Below, in pieces: positions 16,766 to 25,274 of a DNA stretch of 64,000 nt. The number at the start of each line of letters is the position of its first letter. Position 1 is the first letter of the stretch. The position numbers were made by a program, and so were the translations under genes. The stretch spans positions 2,170,001-2,234,000 of the forward strand of contig NZ_WVHL01000005.1 of the NCBI RefSeq assembly GCF_009861525.1, given 5' to 3'. Source of the stretch: Pseudomonas sp. LD120. Lineage in GTDB: Bacteria > Pseudomonadota > Gammaproteobacteria > Pseudomonadales > Pseudomonadaceae. A model generated the notes under the pieces. It was given only the letters and a program-made list of their open reading frames with translations, ran no database searches and was not told the origin of the DNA.

Positions 16766-17464
16766 ATGAATGCACAGTTGAACGATTTGGGGCCGATCAA
16801 GGCCGTCATTTTCGACATGGACGGCCTGCTCCTGGACACCGAGGGCATCTACACCGAGATCACCCAGTTGATCGCCGAACGCTACGGGCGCACCTACGAT
16901 TGGACCATCAAGCAGAACATCATCGGCCGGGGCGCCGGCGACCTGGCCCGTTATGTGGTCCAGGCCCTGGACCTGCCCATCAGCGCCGAAGAGTTCCTGG
17001 TCATGCGCGAACCGCTGATGCGCGAGCGCTTTCCCCGCGCCGAGGCGATGCCCGGTGCCCAGCAGCTGGTACGGCATCTGAAGGCACACAGGATCCCCAT
17101 CGCTGTCGGGACCAGTTCGTCGCAGATGTCCTTTGGCGAGAAAACCACCCGCCATGGCGACTGGTTCGCGCTGTTCGACACTATCGTCACCGCCGATGAC
17201 CCGGAAGTGACGGCGGCCAAGCCGGCACCGGATATCTTCCTTACCGCAGCTCGCCGCCTGGGGGTGGCCCCCGCGGAGTGCCTGGTGTTCGAGGATTCGC
17301 CGTTCGGCGTCACCGCCGCCCGGGCCGCTGGCATGAGCGTGATTGCGGTGCCCGATCCGGCCATGGCCGATAGCAAGTTCGCCCATGCCGATGCGATCCT
17401 GCGATCGTTGAAGGCCTTTCAGCCCGCGGCGTGTGGCTTGCCCAGGCTGGACTGGCCAGCATAA
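16766..17464 (+). CDS. HAD-superfamily phosphatase (subfamily IA)
   Basis: This 232-residue hydrolase carries the four HAD motifs: FDMDGLLLDTE near residue 15 (nucleophile and acid/base Asp), GTSSS near residue 116 (motif II), AAKPAPDIF (motif III Lys) and VFEDSPFGV (motif IV). The helical cap lies between motifs I and II, as in beta-phosphoglucomutase and pseudouridine-phosphatase types. The substrate cannot be told. The start ATG 16766 (MNAQLNDLGPIKAVIF) is preferred over the longer frame from 16670. Confidence 0.85.
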   Translation: MNAQLNDLGPIKAVIFDMDGLLLDTEGIYTEITQLIAERYGRTYDWTIKQNIIGRGAGDLARYVVQALDLPISAEEFLVMREPLMRERFPRAEAMPGAQQLVRHLKAHRIPIAVGTSSSQMSFGEKTTRHGDWFALFDTIVTADDPEVTAAKPAPDIFLTAARRLGVAPAECLVFEDSPFGVTAARAAGMSVIAVPDPAMADSKFAHADAILRSLKAFQPAACGLPRLDWPA

Positions 17465-17472
17465 AGCCGTGC

Positions 17473-17503
17473 CTGCCCAGGCCTGGAGCTCCTGGGCAGT
17501 TCT
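17473..17503. terminator. Stem-loop between convergent genes
   Basis: CTGCCCAGG and CCTGGGCAG pair around a 9-nt loop between the HAD gene (plus) and luxI (minus), with a short T-rich tail (TTCTACCTT) on the plus strand. It is probably a terminator serving the HAD gene. Confidence 0.5.
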
Positions 17504-17506
17504 ACC

Positions 17507-18073
17507 TTAATGGCTGCGTGCCGCAGACAGGTCGATTTCCAGGGCCATGATGCTCAGTCCCTCACTGATCCTGGAGGGGCCGAGGCGCCGGATATTGAAC
17601 TTCCTCTTGATCAGCAGCCGGGCGATCGCACTTGGCGAAACCGTCAGTAGTTTGCGTGCCCCCAGGGACTTGGCGTACTCGAAGGCTTCAAGCAACAGCG
17701 ACATCGAGTGGGATGAAGAATAGGCATTCAGAACATCGGTGTCCTTATCGAGGGATACAGCGGCGAACCTGGACAACTCCCAGACATGAGTTTGAGAGGG
17801 CGGCTGGGCTGAACCCAGCAGGTCGGGAAATACTTCCGATAATAGATAAGGGCGGGTTGTAGGTAGCAGGCGTGCGGTACCTACAATGGCACCTGTTTCA
17901 TCTTTGGCAGCGAGATAAAGCGTGTCATCCCGGTCAAACTCGTCGAGTTCCAACTGGTCGGGGCAATCCAATGGCCAACCGAGCTTTTCGACAAATACCT
18001 TATAACGATAAGAAGCAATGTCCTGCTTAAGCTGCGAGCCTAATGCTTTACCATTTCCGGAAAAAATACGCAT
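17507..18073 (-). CDS. LuxI-family acyl-homoserine-lactone synthase
   Basis: This 188-residue enzyme would make an N-acyl-homoserine lactone from S-adenosylmethionine and acyl-ACP. The conserved residues are in place: Arg and Phe in YRYKVFVEKLGW, Trp following, Asp pair in ELDEFDRDDTLYL, Arg in TARLLPTTRPYLL, and Glu/Arg in VWELSRFAA. The start is the second of two adjacent ATGs (18073), since GAGG lies 7 nt upstream of it. A 20-bp lux box lies 57 bp upstream of the start, giving the usual positive feedback. It lies downstream of luxR and beside the biosynthetic operon it probably controls. The acyl chain cannot be read from sequence. Confidence 0.93.
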   Translation of the reverse strand: MRIFSGNGKALGSQLKQDIASYRYKVFVEKLGWPLDCPDQLELDEFDRDDTLYLAAKDETGAIVGTARLLPTTRPYLLSEVFPDLLGSAQPPSQTHVWELSRFAAVSLDKDTDVLNAYSSSHSMSLLLEAFEYAKSLGARKLLTVSPSAIARLLIKRKFNIRRLGPSRISEGLSIMALEIDLSAARSH

Positions 18074-18130
18074 CATACATCCTCGGCGTTCAAGTCGAGC
18101 GTGATCGTAAATTAGTGAGTAAAGCCGGGT

Positions 18131-18150
18131 ACCTACCATTATTGGTAGGT
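18131..18150 (-). promoter_or_regulatory. lux box upstream of luxI
   Basis: ACCTACCATTATTGGTAGGT is an inverted repeat with perfect 8-bp arms and a 4-bp centre. It matches the CT-N12-AG pattern of LuxR-type boxes. On the minus strand a possible -10 element TAATTT begins 16 nt beyond it, so the box would overlap the -35 region. It is nearly identical to the box at 19265-19284. Confidence 0.8.
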
Positions 18151-18338
18151 AGGTGGCTTTTTTTGCCGGGCAAAGGCCTGGCGGCATTAGTGCTGGTCGC
18201 CGGACAGAAGGTATGGGCAGCCGGCGCCAGCATGGCTCAGGAGCAGAAGAGTTCCTGAAGCTGAGGTGCAAAAGGGGAATGTAAAGGCAGAGAAAGTATA
18301 CGGTTTGGGTTTGTTTTATTGTTTTCTATTAATGTTAT

Positions 18339-19046
18339 TTAGATCAGTAGTCCTGTGAGGAAGGCTTGGACAACGGCGGCAGTTTTATTTGCTGCACTTA
18401 GTTTTAGAATGGAGTTCTTGATGTGAAAGTTTACTGTGTTTTCTGATATGGCCAGCAAGCAGGATATTTCAAATGAGGTCTTTCCGCTGCCGGTCCACTT
18501 TAGAACCTCTTTCTCACGGGATGTAAGCTTAACTTCGTAGGGGTTGGCAAGGCGCGTGCTGATCCGGTTTGAAAGTGTGATATGAGCGACACTTACCAGC
18601 CAGCGCATTTTAATTTCGTTGGCATCCAGTTCCTGGCGGGTGATGGGTTGTGAAGAGCGACTGAGTGATAACATGCTGGCTGCACCGGCGGCATTGGTGC
18701 TTGACTGCGACCATCCAACTTTAAGTCCAGCTGCCCGCGCTTCCTCCCAAAATACCGGTGCTTCGCGAAATACCGCGTCCTCCCAGATGATTGGTGTCTG
18801 GGATTGCCTTCCTTGTGCCACTATTGGATCAGTGGCCAGGTAGTTTTCAGTGTCGTAGCGCCTCTGCCATTGACGAGGATAGTTGTTGAACATCACGACT
18901 TTCTCCTCGGGAAAAATCACCTGTAGCCCGTAAGCACAGTACTCGAATTCAAGAGTTGTAGCCGCATCTTGAATTCGCTTGACTATTTGAGATTCGGAAA
19001 GTTTCAGGTCCGTTATCATCAGTAAGTCATCTTGCCAGCTTTTCAT
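18339..19046 (-). CDS. LuxR-family autoinducer-binding transcriptional regulator
   Basis: This 235-residue regulator has an N-terminal autoinducer domain (residues ~15-165) with the usual aromatic/acidic ligand residues in QWQRRYDTENYLATDP and IIWED. The C-terminal LuxR helix-turn-helix reads LTSREKEVLKWTGSGKTSFEI... ENTVNFHIKNSILKL. The ATG at 19046 is decided by a perfect AAGGAGGGT upstream; a longer frame to 19208 lacks support. With the AHL made by luxI it should bind the two lux boxes at 18131 and 19265. Confidence 0.93.
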   Translation of the reverse strand: MKSWQDDLLMITDLKLSESQIVKRIQDAATTLEFEYCAYGLQVIFPEEKVVMFNNYPRQWQRRYDTENYLATDPIVAQGRQSQTPIIWEDAVFREAPVFWEEARAAGLKVGWSQSSTNAAGAASMLSLSRSSQPITRQELDANEIKMRWLVSVAHITLSNRISTRLANPYEVKLTSREKEVLKWTGSGKTSFEISCLLAISENTVNFHIKNSILKLSAANKTAAVVQAFLTGLLI

Positions 19047-19264
19047 AAATACCCTCCTTGTATAGTCACCTTTCGTACTGCGGTGACATCGAGTTGCGTC
19101 GCGAATCTGACCAGTTCTACGATGGAAATCAAGTTTATAAATATGAAACATACGTAAATGTAAGTTTGGCGTCAGAAAAAAGATGTGGCAACGGGCGCTT
19201 GCCAGCAACTTATCCGATGGCGTCTTGCCGGAATAGAAAGAGTAAAGGCTTCGTCTCGCTGAGT

Positions 19265-19284
19265 ACCTACCAATAGTGGTAGTT
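19265..19284 (+). promoter_or_regulatory. lux box at the head of the biosynthetic operon
   Basis: ACCTACCAATAGTGGTAGTT has arms ACCTACCA and TGGTAGTT. It is identical at 18 of 20 positions to the luxI box read on its own promoter strand. It ends only 4 bp before the first ATG of the radical SAM frame, which bears on the true start of that gene (see the radical SAM entry). Confidence 0.78.
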
Positions 19285-19288
19285 ACAG

Positions 19289-20320
19289 ATGAGCGGTAAT
19301 GTCTCTAGATTGTTGAAGGACGGACGGGCTGAGCTGTTTGAACGCGCCGGCAGTCTAGATGAGCTCCACAGGGAATATAAAAATCAATGGAGAGAACTGC
19401 CCGTGCTTAAGAAGGTACTTGTCAATGTTGAGGCGACGCCATCGTGCCCAGCAGCATGCAGTATGTGCCCCCGCTCAGTGATCAAGGACTATGGTTTTAT
19501 TTCGCTGGAGACCATGGACAAGATAGTGTCGCAGATAGACCCTTCCTATGTCTGGGAACTTGACTTGGCGGGCAGGGGGGAGCCGACCATTCATCCAGAG
19601 TTTCATGAGCTCTTGCGAATGATGCGCCGCTCCGGAGTCTTGACTGACGTGACCACAACGGCGGTCACTTTCAATCAGCGCAATATAGATGCCTGTGTAC
19701 AAAACGTTGATGTCATCAGGCTGTCTGTCAGTTCTATTCAGAAAGAGGTTTTCGATAAGGTTCACATTGGCCTGAACCACGAGAAAATCTGGCGCAACAT
19801 TGCCGCGTTGGCCGAGGCCGCGGCGGATAAAGTCATTGTCCATTTGACCGGCGGTCCGGCGATCTATAGCACATTGCCGGCAACTGTCGCACATTTGCGC
19901 AGCCTGGGTTTCAAGCGGATCTATCTGTTCCCGCTCTGGAACCGAGGTGGGGATATCAACGCCAAACTCGAAAGTGAATACCGTCAGAAACTCGTGCGCG
20001 AGTTGGGCTTGAACCTGTCTGAGAGTGAGTACAAAACAGGCATGGGCAAGGTCAAGTTCATGCTGAACGCTCTGTTGGGCACCCTTGAAAATCGAAACTT
20101 TTGTGCAATTGGCGATGGCAGCGTCAGTATCAGTTATACCGGCGAGATACTCGGTTGCTTCCAGGATTTCGGGCACGTATCAAATATTGGTCATATTGAT
20201 AATGACAACCTGAAGAAGATTGTGAAAAGCAGGGTGAAGCAGTTGGGCAATATGGAGATTTGCCAGGGCTGTAATTCACGCAAGGCGGTTTTCAAGTTGC
20301 CAATGTTCTTGGTCAGCTAA
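19289..20320 (+). CDS. Radical SAM protein with SPASM-like C-terminus
   Basis: First gene of the operon. In the 343-residue frame the [4Fe-4S] Cys triad is CPAACSMC (CxxxCxxC) near residues 53-60. The glycine-rich SAM-binding segment is LAGRGEPTIHPEF. A C-terminal Cys group (NFCAIGDGSV, GCFQDF, CQGC) suggests an auxiliary cluster of SPASM/twitch type. It would start a 5'-deoxyadenosyl-radical reaction on a small substrate or peptide. Start: ATG 19289 has no ribosome-binding site and lies against the lux box. GTG 19403 has GGAGAG 8 nt upstream and may be the real start, giving ~305 residues that retain all motifs. The reaction is unknown. Confidence 0.88.
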   Translation: MSGNVSRLLKDGRAELFERAGSLDELHREYKNQWRELPVLKKVLVNVEATPSCPAACSMCPRSVIKDYGFISLETMDKIVSQIDPSYVWELDLAGRGEPTIHPEFHELLRMMRRSGVLTDVTTTAVTFNQRNIDACVQNVDVIRLSVSSIQKEVFDKVHIGLNHEKIWRNIAALAEAAADKVIVHLTGGPAIYSTLPATVAHLRSLGFKRIYLFPLWNRGGDINAKLESEYRQKLVRELGLNLSESEYKTGMGKVKFMLNALLGTLENRNFCAIGDGSVSISYTGEILGCFQDFGHVSNIGHIDNDNLKKIVKSRVKQLGNMEICQGCNSRKAVFKLPMFLVS

Positions 20321-20356
20321 ATAATTTTCTGCACTGTTGTACAGGGATGACACGCC

Positions 20357-22312
20357 GTGAGTATGCAGGAAACCGATTTCTTATTGCTGAATTGTTGTAA
20401 CTTACCGTGGCGTCCGATATATCCGTATGCCTTTGTTCAGATCAGTGAGATTGCTCGGCGATTCGATATCAGGGTCACACGTATTGATTTGTTGTACGTT
20501 GAGCATTGGTACGAGCATCTTAAAAGCGTGATAAAGACCCAGCGTCCGAAGATGATTGGTATACATCTGCGGCAAGGGGATTCTCTTGATCTTTCCAACT
20601 ATGATGCCGTAGACGGTGAACCTGGGAACTACTTTAGAACCTATTACCCCGTTGAAGACAGCAGGCGCCTGATTCGCCTGGTGAGGGAGTTGACGGATGC
20701 GCCTATCATCATGGGTGGCTTTGGTTTCACCACTCATGCCAGAAAGTTGGCTAACTATCTGGAAATCGATCTTGGCTTGCAAGGCTGTCCAGATGGTTTC
20801 TTTCGCGCCTTCAACGACACACTTTCCGGGCGAAATCTGGGGGCTGTGCCTGGCCTGATTCACAAGAACGGGTCGGAGTACCTATACAACGATGTCGGTT
20901 TCTACAAACCAGCCGAAGTGACCGAGTACCGGCTGGATATCGTTAACGAGATCAAGGCCTTTTACGGTCCGGCATTACAGTCGAAAACGCCACCGACCAT
21001 TGCCGTAGAAGTTTCACGCGGATGCCCGTTCCAGTGCTATTTCTGTGTCGAACCTGACGTCAAGGGCAAGCGGATTGACAAGCGTAATCTGGATGTGGTC
21101 GAAGCCGACCTGGAGTTTCTATTAAAAAACGATCTTTATGACTTCTGGTTTATCTGTTCTGAACTGAATATCGGTGGTGCTGGTTTCGCCCTGGAACTGG
21201 CCGAGCGGGTGATCAGGCTTAATGAGCGTTATAAGAAGCGTCAGATTAAATGGTCGGGATATTCGCTGCCTTCGCTGGGTCACGATGAGCTGAAGACAAT
21301 GATGCGTGCCGGTTACACCGGAGCCATGAACGATATTCTTTCGTTGGACGAAGATAATCTGAAGCGGGCGAAGGTGCCGTACAAGAGAGAGCAAGCCGTT
21401 ACCTTTCTCAAAAGCCTGTCTTCGATACGTGCGGAAATTCATGAAGAAAAAACGCGAAAGCTGGAAGAGCAGGCGAAGTTTACCGCCAGTGCGCCGATTG
21501 AATATTCCAATCTCATCTCGTTCTTTCTGGGGAACGCGCATGCGGACAGATACACCATCGCTCGTACGTTGGCGTTTCTGGAAGAAAGTGGACTGACAAA
21601 CAAGTACGAGGCGGGGTATGTGATTCCCAGTACTCGGGTATTTGGCATCGGCCGGACTCAGGATTTTGTTGCGAGGGATACCACTTACTCCTTTGGTCGT
21701 GATGGTGTTATCGCCACGGATTCCAAGTGGCCGACCTTTCATTTTCCAGACTTTCTTGTCAGTGCCCTGGGAGATCGAGAACGGATATACAGTTTTTTCA
21801 ACTACGTATCCAACACCCTGATGTGCCAGGCTCATCGCAAAGATAAGTCGTTCAGCCAGTTCATAGCGCTCTATCTGGAACAACATCTTGATGACTGCTC
21901 GGCGCATTGGACGGACTTGGCAAAGTTGCTGGGCCGGGATGCCCAGGCGCGACTCTTGCCCAGCGACATCAAGGCGTTGCTGAGTCGTGAGGCCGCTGAT
22001 GACAGAGCATTGCAGGAAGATGTTTATCACGCTTGGCTGCTTGAATTGTTCGGGCGAAATTCAAGCAGTATTCAGCCGGTTATAGGGTTGTTCGGGAAAC
22101 AGCACTTTTCCGGTGTAAAACTTGCATCCAGTGACTATGTGTTCACGCAGTTGTTTTATGCGCGTTTCTCCAATGCTGGAGAGTGGATTGAACTTGCAGA
22201 ACACCTGGCACCTGATAGCAAAGGTTATGCCGCGTTGTTTATGCGGTATATCGAGTATGCAATAGGTCTTGTATTCAGACACGAATATAAGGATCTGTTA
22301 TTTGAGCTTTGA
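20357..22312 (+). CDS. Cobalamin-binding-domain radical SAM enzyme
   Basis: The 651-residue protein has an N-terminal Rossmann-like B12-binding region (residues ~5-150, including MIGIHLRQGD and PIIMGGFGFTTHARKL). A radical SAM domain follows with SRGCPFQCYFC (CxxxCxxC) near residue 224. A long C-terminal region has no recognised domain. Class B enzymes of this type often methylate unactivated carbon or phosphorus, or rearrange carbon skeletons. A C-methylation of the product scaffold is a reasonable guess but not shown. The start is GTG 20357 with AGGGA upstream; ATG two codons later is an alternative. It overlaps nothing upstream (36-bp gap). Confidence 0.88.
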   Translation: MSMQETDFLLLNCCNLPWRPIYPYAFVQISEIARRFDIRVTRIDLLYVEHWYEHLKSVIKTQRPKMIGIHLRQGDSLDLSNYDAVDGEPGNYFRTYYPVEDSRRLIRLVRELTDAPIIMGGFGFTTHARKLANYLEIDLGLQGCPDGFFRAFNDTLSGRNLGAVPGLIHKNGSEYLYNDVGFYKPAEVTEYRLDIVNEIKAFYGPALQSKTPPTIAVEVSRGCPFQCYFCVEPDVKGKRIDKRNLDVVEADLEFLLKNDLYDFWFICSELNIGGAGFALELAERVIRLNERYKKRQIKWSGYSLPSLGHDELKTMMRAGYTGAMNDILSLDEDNLKRAKVPYKREQAVTFLKSLSSIRAEIHEEKTRKLEEQAKFTASAPIEYSNLISFFLGNAHADRYTIARTLAFLEESGLTNKYEAGYVIPSTRVFGIGRTQDFVARDTTYSFGRDGVIATDSKWPTFHFPDFLVSALGDRERIYSFFNYVSNTLMCQAHRKDKSFSQFIALYLEQHLDDCSAHWTDLAKLLGRDAQARLLPSDIKALLSREAADDRALQEDVYHAWLLELFGRNSSSIQPVIGLFGKQHFSGVKLASSDYVFTQLFYARFSNAGEWIELAEHLAPDSKGYAALFMRYIEYAIGLVFRHEYKDLLFEL

Positions 22313-22337
22313 TCTGGCCTGGCAGGGAGCCTATGCG

Positions 22338-23492
22338 ATGTTGGCAAATGCAGTTTCCAACCTTCGATTGATCGAGACATTGAGTGAAAAAGTTCCTGGC
22401 TGGGCACTACGTGGCCTGCAGGGACGCTATCACTGGCAACTTGAGTCTGGCGTTCATCTGGGCTGCATGGATGTTTCTGAAACACTGAGCTGGTCGTTTG
22501 CCGCGCAGGAATACCCACCACGCGCCACCATCGTGCTCAGTGATATGACTCTCCAGGCCTTGGCAAACAAGGTCGATGATCCGCTGACCCTGTTCAATAC
22601 CGGGAAGTTGCTGATTAACGCAGACAGCGACCACTCCGTTATTGCCGTCGATGTAATGAAGTTGTTGAATTTTATCTTCAACAATGCCTTGGTCGACACT
22701 CAGCGCATTGCTCAACTGGAGATCCGCAGTACTCAAGGAAAGGATTTTCCGTTTTGCCAGGTGATCACTGATGAAAGGGATATCGAGCCTTATTTGCGTC
22801 GTGGTGAGCCGGTCATTGTGCGCAATGCGGCAGTTTCATGGCCGATCTTCTCGATGCCCGTCGGCCACATCGTGAATCGGGTAGGCAACCTGGACGTGAG
22901 TCTTCTTCTTGAGGAATACGATCTGGAACATGCTCAGCCACCGAAGTACCGGAAAACCTCGTTTGCCGAATATGTAGAGTCCCTGTATGCCGCGCAAGCG
23001 TCTGTCAGCGGTTATATGGCGGCCAATACCGTACCGCCTGCATTGGACGATACCTACTGTTTTCCGAGTGTCTTCGCGCGCGAGGTATTCAACACGCCAA
23101 GATGGTGGATAGGTCCGGCCAGTACCGGGCTGAGATTACACAGGGATATGGTGGATAACTTTCTGGTGCAATTGAAAGGGCGCAAGAAAATACGCCTTTA
23201 TGCCCCCAGTGAAACGAGATTTCTCTACCCGGCCAGTGTCGGCGGGAACTTGATGTATGAGCCCAGTCGGGTTGATCCGGAAAACTATCAGGATGAGAAG
23301 TTTCCGGATTATCAGCAGTCGGTATCCACTGTTTGCGAATTGCGGCCTGGCGATATGTTGTATTTGCCGGCCGGTTGGTGGCACCACGTCCTGAATCTGG
23401 AAGTGTCCTGGTCACTTAACTTTTTTGCCGTAAATGGTGAGCCAAGAGTCTTGTCTGTTAATCGTGATAACTATGAGAGTGTCCAGCTATGA
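22338..23492 (+). CDS. SCP2-like domain fused to JmjC/cupin-8 Fe(II)/2-oxoglutarate oxygenase
   Basis: In this 384-residue protein the first ~130 residues resemble a sterol-carrier-protein-2 fold (TIVLSDMTLQALANKVDDP, then LFNTGKLLINADSD). The rest is a cupin-8/JmjC-like oxygenase. Fe ligands His and Asp lie in RLHRDMVDNF and the second His in GWWHHVLNLE, with WWIGP and GDMLYLPAG as typical strands. It would hydroxylate a substrate using O2 and 2-oxoglutarate. The SCP2-like part may bind a lipid or hydrophobic carrier. The ATG at 22338 is chosen because GGGAGC precedes it; the frame is open from 22269, overlapping the previous gene. Its stop overlaps the P450 start (ATGA). Confidence 0.78.
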   Translation: MLANAVSNLRLIETLSEKVPGWALRGLQGRYHWQLESGVHLGCMDVSETLSWSFAAQEYPPRATIVLSDMTLQALANKVDDPLTLFNTGKLLINADSDHSVIAVDVMKLLNFIFNNALVDTQRIAQLEIRSTQGKDFPFCQVITDERDIEPYLRRGEPVIVRNAAVSWPIFSMPVGHIVNRVGNLDVSLLLEEYDLEHAQPPKYRKTSFAEYVESLYAAQASVSGYMAANTVPPALDDTYCFPSVFAREVFNTPRWWIGPASTGLRLHRDMVDNFLVQLKGRKKIRLYAPSETRFLYPASVGGNLMYEPSRVDPENYQDEKFPDYQQSVSTVCELRPGDMLYLPAGWWHHVLNLEVSWSLNFFAVNGEPRVLSVNRDNYESVQL

Positions 23493-24892
23493 GTAATTTG
23501 AAAGACTTGAGGAAGGGCGATTTGCCGCAAGCAACGGAAGCGGCACTCTTGGTTCGTTCTGGCTTTGATGTGGTGCCGGGCAGCGATGATGTTTCTCCCG
23601 AGTTCAATGACCCTTCCTATATGTTGAAGGACCCCCTGGGCCTGACTACGCGGGCCTTGGAAAAGTACGGGAATATCGTTTACCTGCCGGGCATCAACGG
23701 TTATCTCATCGCCGATGCCCCCTTTATCGAAAGCATGCTGATTGGTGACGAGCGTTTTTTTTCCAAAAGCGCCGAGACCATGGAAAAGATCAGCCCGGCC
23801 ATTGGCAATGGGCTGTCGACGTTGATCGGTGATGAATGGAAGCGTCAGCGCAAGATCGCCAATCCGTCTTTCAGCAAGCGCAGCGTCGACGCTTTCGGCA
23901 ACGTATTTCACGAATGCATCAACGAGATGTTCGATGAGTGGGATGCTCGTTCCGAAGGTGTTCTTGATGCAACTCAGGAGATGAAAAAGCTCACCCTGCG
24001 GATTGTCATCAAGTGCCTGTTCTCCACGGACATTCTGCGTTTTTCCAGTGATGTCACCGCGGCCCTTGAGGTCTTGCAGGAGTATTCGCTGCTGAAGTTG
24101 TGGTCGCCGGCGACCATCAGCGCCGCCGATGAGCAGGCGTACGAGAACGCCAAGAAAAAAATCGACGCGATCATCTACACCATCATCCACGATCGTCGTC
24201 AGAACAAAGAGGTCCAGCATAATGACCTGTTATCGATGTACATGTCTGCGCTGTACGAAGACACCGGGGAAGGAATGACGGATATCCAACTCCGGCATGA
24301 GGTCATGAACCTGTTTCTGGCCGGCCATGAAACCACCGCCAATGGCGTGGCATTCGCCCTCTATCTGTTGGCGAACAACTCCCGGGAACAACAGAAGCTG
24401 CATGCGGAAGTCGAGGCTGAACTCGGCAATGCAATCTGCACCCTGGAAGATTTGAAGCGCCTTGATTACACCGACTGGGTATTCAAGGAGTCCCTCAGGC
24501 TCTACCCGTCTTCCTGGGGCATGAGCCGAGTGGTGCTGGAAGACTATCAGTACAAGAACTACCTGTTTCCCAAGGGGGCGGACTTCATCGTTGCCCAGTG
24601 GGGCCTGCATCGCAATCCGGAGTATTGGCAAGAGCCTTTGAAGTTTGACCCGGAACGCTTTGCACCGGAACGCATCAAGCAAGTGCACAAGTATGCCTAC
24701 CTGCCGTTCGGCGCGGGCGCCCGAAAGTGCATCGGTATCCATCTGGCCGAGGGCGAGGGCAAGACGATTCTGGTGCGTATTGCGCAACGTTATGAGTTGC
24801 GCGCAGTGGATGGCAATGAACCGACATTGAAAGCCCGGTTGTTCATGACTTCCGAGCCGGGCGTGTGCCTAGAGTTTATCAAGCGCAACTAA
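23489..24892 (+). CDS. Cytochrome P450 monooxygenase
   Basis: This 467-residue P450 has the I-helix oxygen-activation motif AGHETTANG (near residue 276), the K-helix ExxR in KESLRLYPSSWG, the PERF segment in DPERFAPER and the haem-Cys loop FGAGARKCIG (near residue 414). No N-terminal membrane anchor is seen, so it is soluble and needs separate redox partners, which are not in the cluster. It is translationally coupled to the oxygenase gene by a 4-bp overlap. It probably oxidises a cluster intermediate. Confidence 0.95.
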   Translation: MSNLKDLRKGDLPQATEAALLVRSGFDVVPGSDDVSPEFNDPSYMLKDPLGLTTRALEKYGNIVYLPGINGYLIADAPFIESMLIGDERFFSKSAETMEKISPAIGNGLSTLIGDEWKRQRKIANPSFSKRSVDAFGNVFHECINEMFDEWDARSEGVLDATQEMKKLTLRIVIKCLFSTDILRFSSDVTAALEVLQEYSLLKLWSPATISAADEQAYENAKKKIDAIIYTIIHDRRQNKEVQHNDLLSMYMSALYEDTGEGMTDIQLRHEVMNLFLAGHETTANGVAFALYLLANNSREQQKLHAEVEAELGNAICTLEDLKRLDYTDWVFKESLRLYPSSWGMSRVVLEDYQYKNYLFPKGADFIVAQWGLHRNPEYWQEPLKFDPERFAPERIKQVHKYAYLPFGAGARKCIGIHLAEGEGKTILVRIAQRYELRAVDGNEPTLKARLFMTSEPGVCLEFIKRN

Positions 24893-24900
24893 GGTGTTTT

Positions 24901-25269
24901 ATGCAGACCATTGCTTTTGCGGTGCCTTTACCCGGTGACAAGAAAGAACGTTTCCTGAAGTTTGCCCAGTTGATTCGCAATGAACGCAATGCCGATTTTC
25001 GCCGGTTTCTGGAGCGCCTCGATACGGTTGAGGAGAACTGGTTCCTGCAGCCTTTTGGCGAGATGGAGCTTTTTATCTGTTATTTGGCGGCGCCAGATTT
25101 GAATGCGGCATTCGCAAAATTGGCGAGCTCCCAGCATCCCTTTGACAAGTGGATAAAGCAGGAAAACAAGGAAATCTTTGGCATGGACTTCGAGTCCCCC
25201 AGTGATGACCCGATGCCTGAAGTACTGCTGCAGTGCAAAGTTGAACCCATTCATTCACAAAGTTGGTAA
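24901..25269 (+). CDS. Small DUF6176-like protein
   Basis: A 122-residue protein from ATG 24901, 8 bp after the P450 stop. It begins MQTIAFAVPLPGDKKERFL, and the segment NWFLQPFGEMELFICYLAAPDLNAAF looks like the ferredoxin-like alpha/beta core of DUF6176 or antibiotic-biosynthesis-monooxygenase-type proteins. Such small folds often act as cyclases, cofactor-free oxygenases or stabilising partners. I assign no reaction. The match is from pattern memory and moderate. Confidence 0.6.
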   Translation: MQTIAFAVPLPGDKKERFLKFAQLIRNERNADFRRFLERLDTVEENWFLQPFGEMELFICYLAAPDLNAAFAKLASSQHPFDKWIKQENKEIFGMDFESPSDDPMPEVLLQCKVEPIHSQSW

Positions 25270-25274
25270 TAAAG

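Noticed and set aside
20357..22312. Possible RiPP system because of the two radical SAM genes
   Set aside because: No precursor peptide ORF was seen near them. The neighbouring ligase, hydrolase and sulfur enzymes fit small-molecule chemistry better, though a hidden short peptide cannot be excluded.
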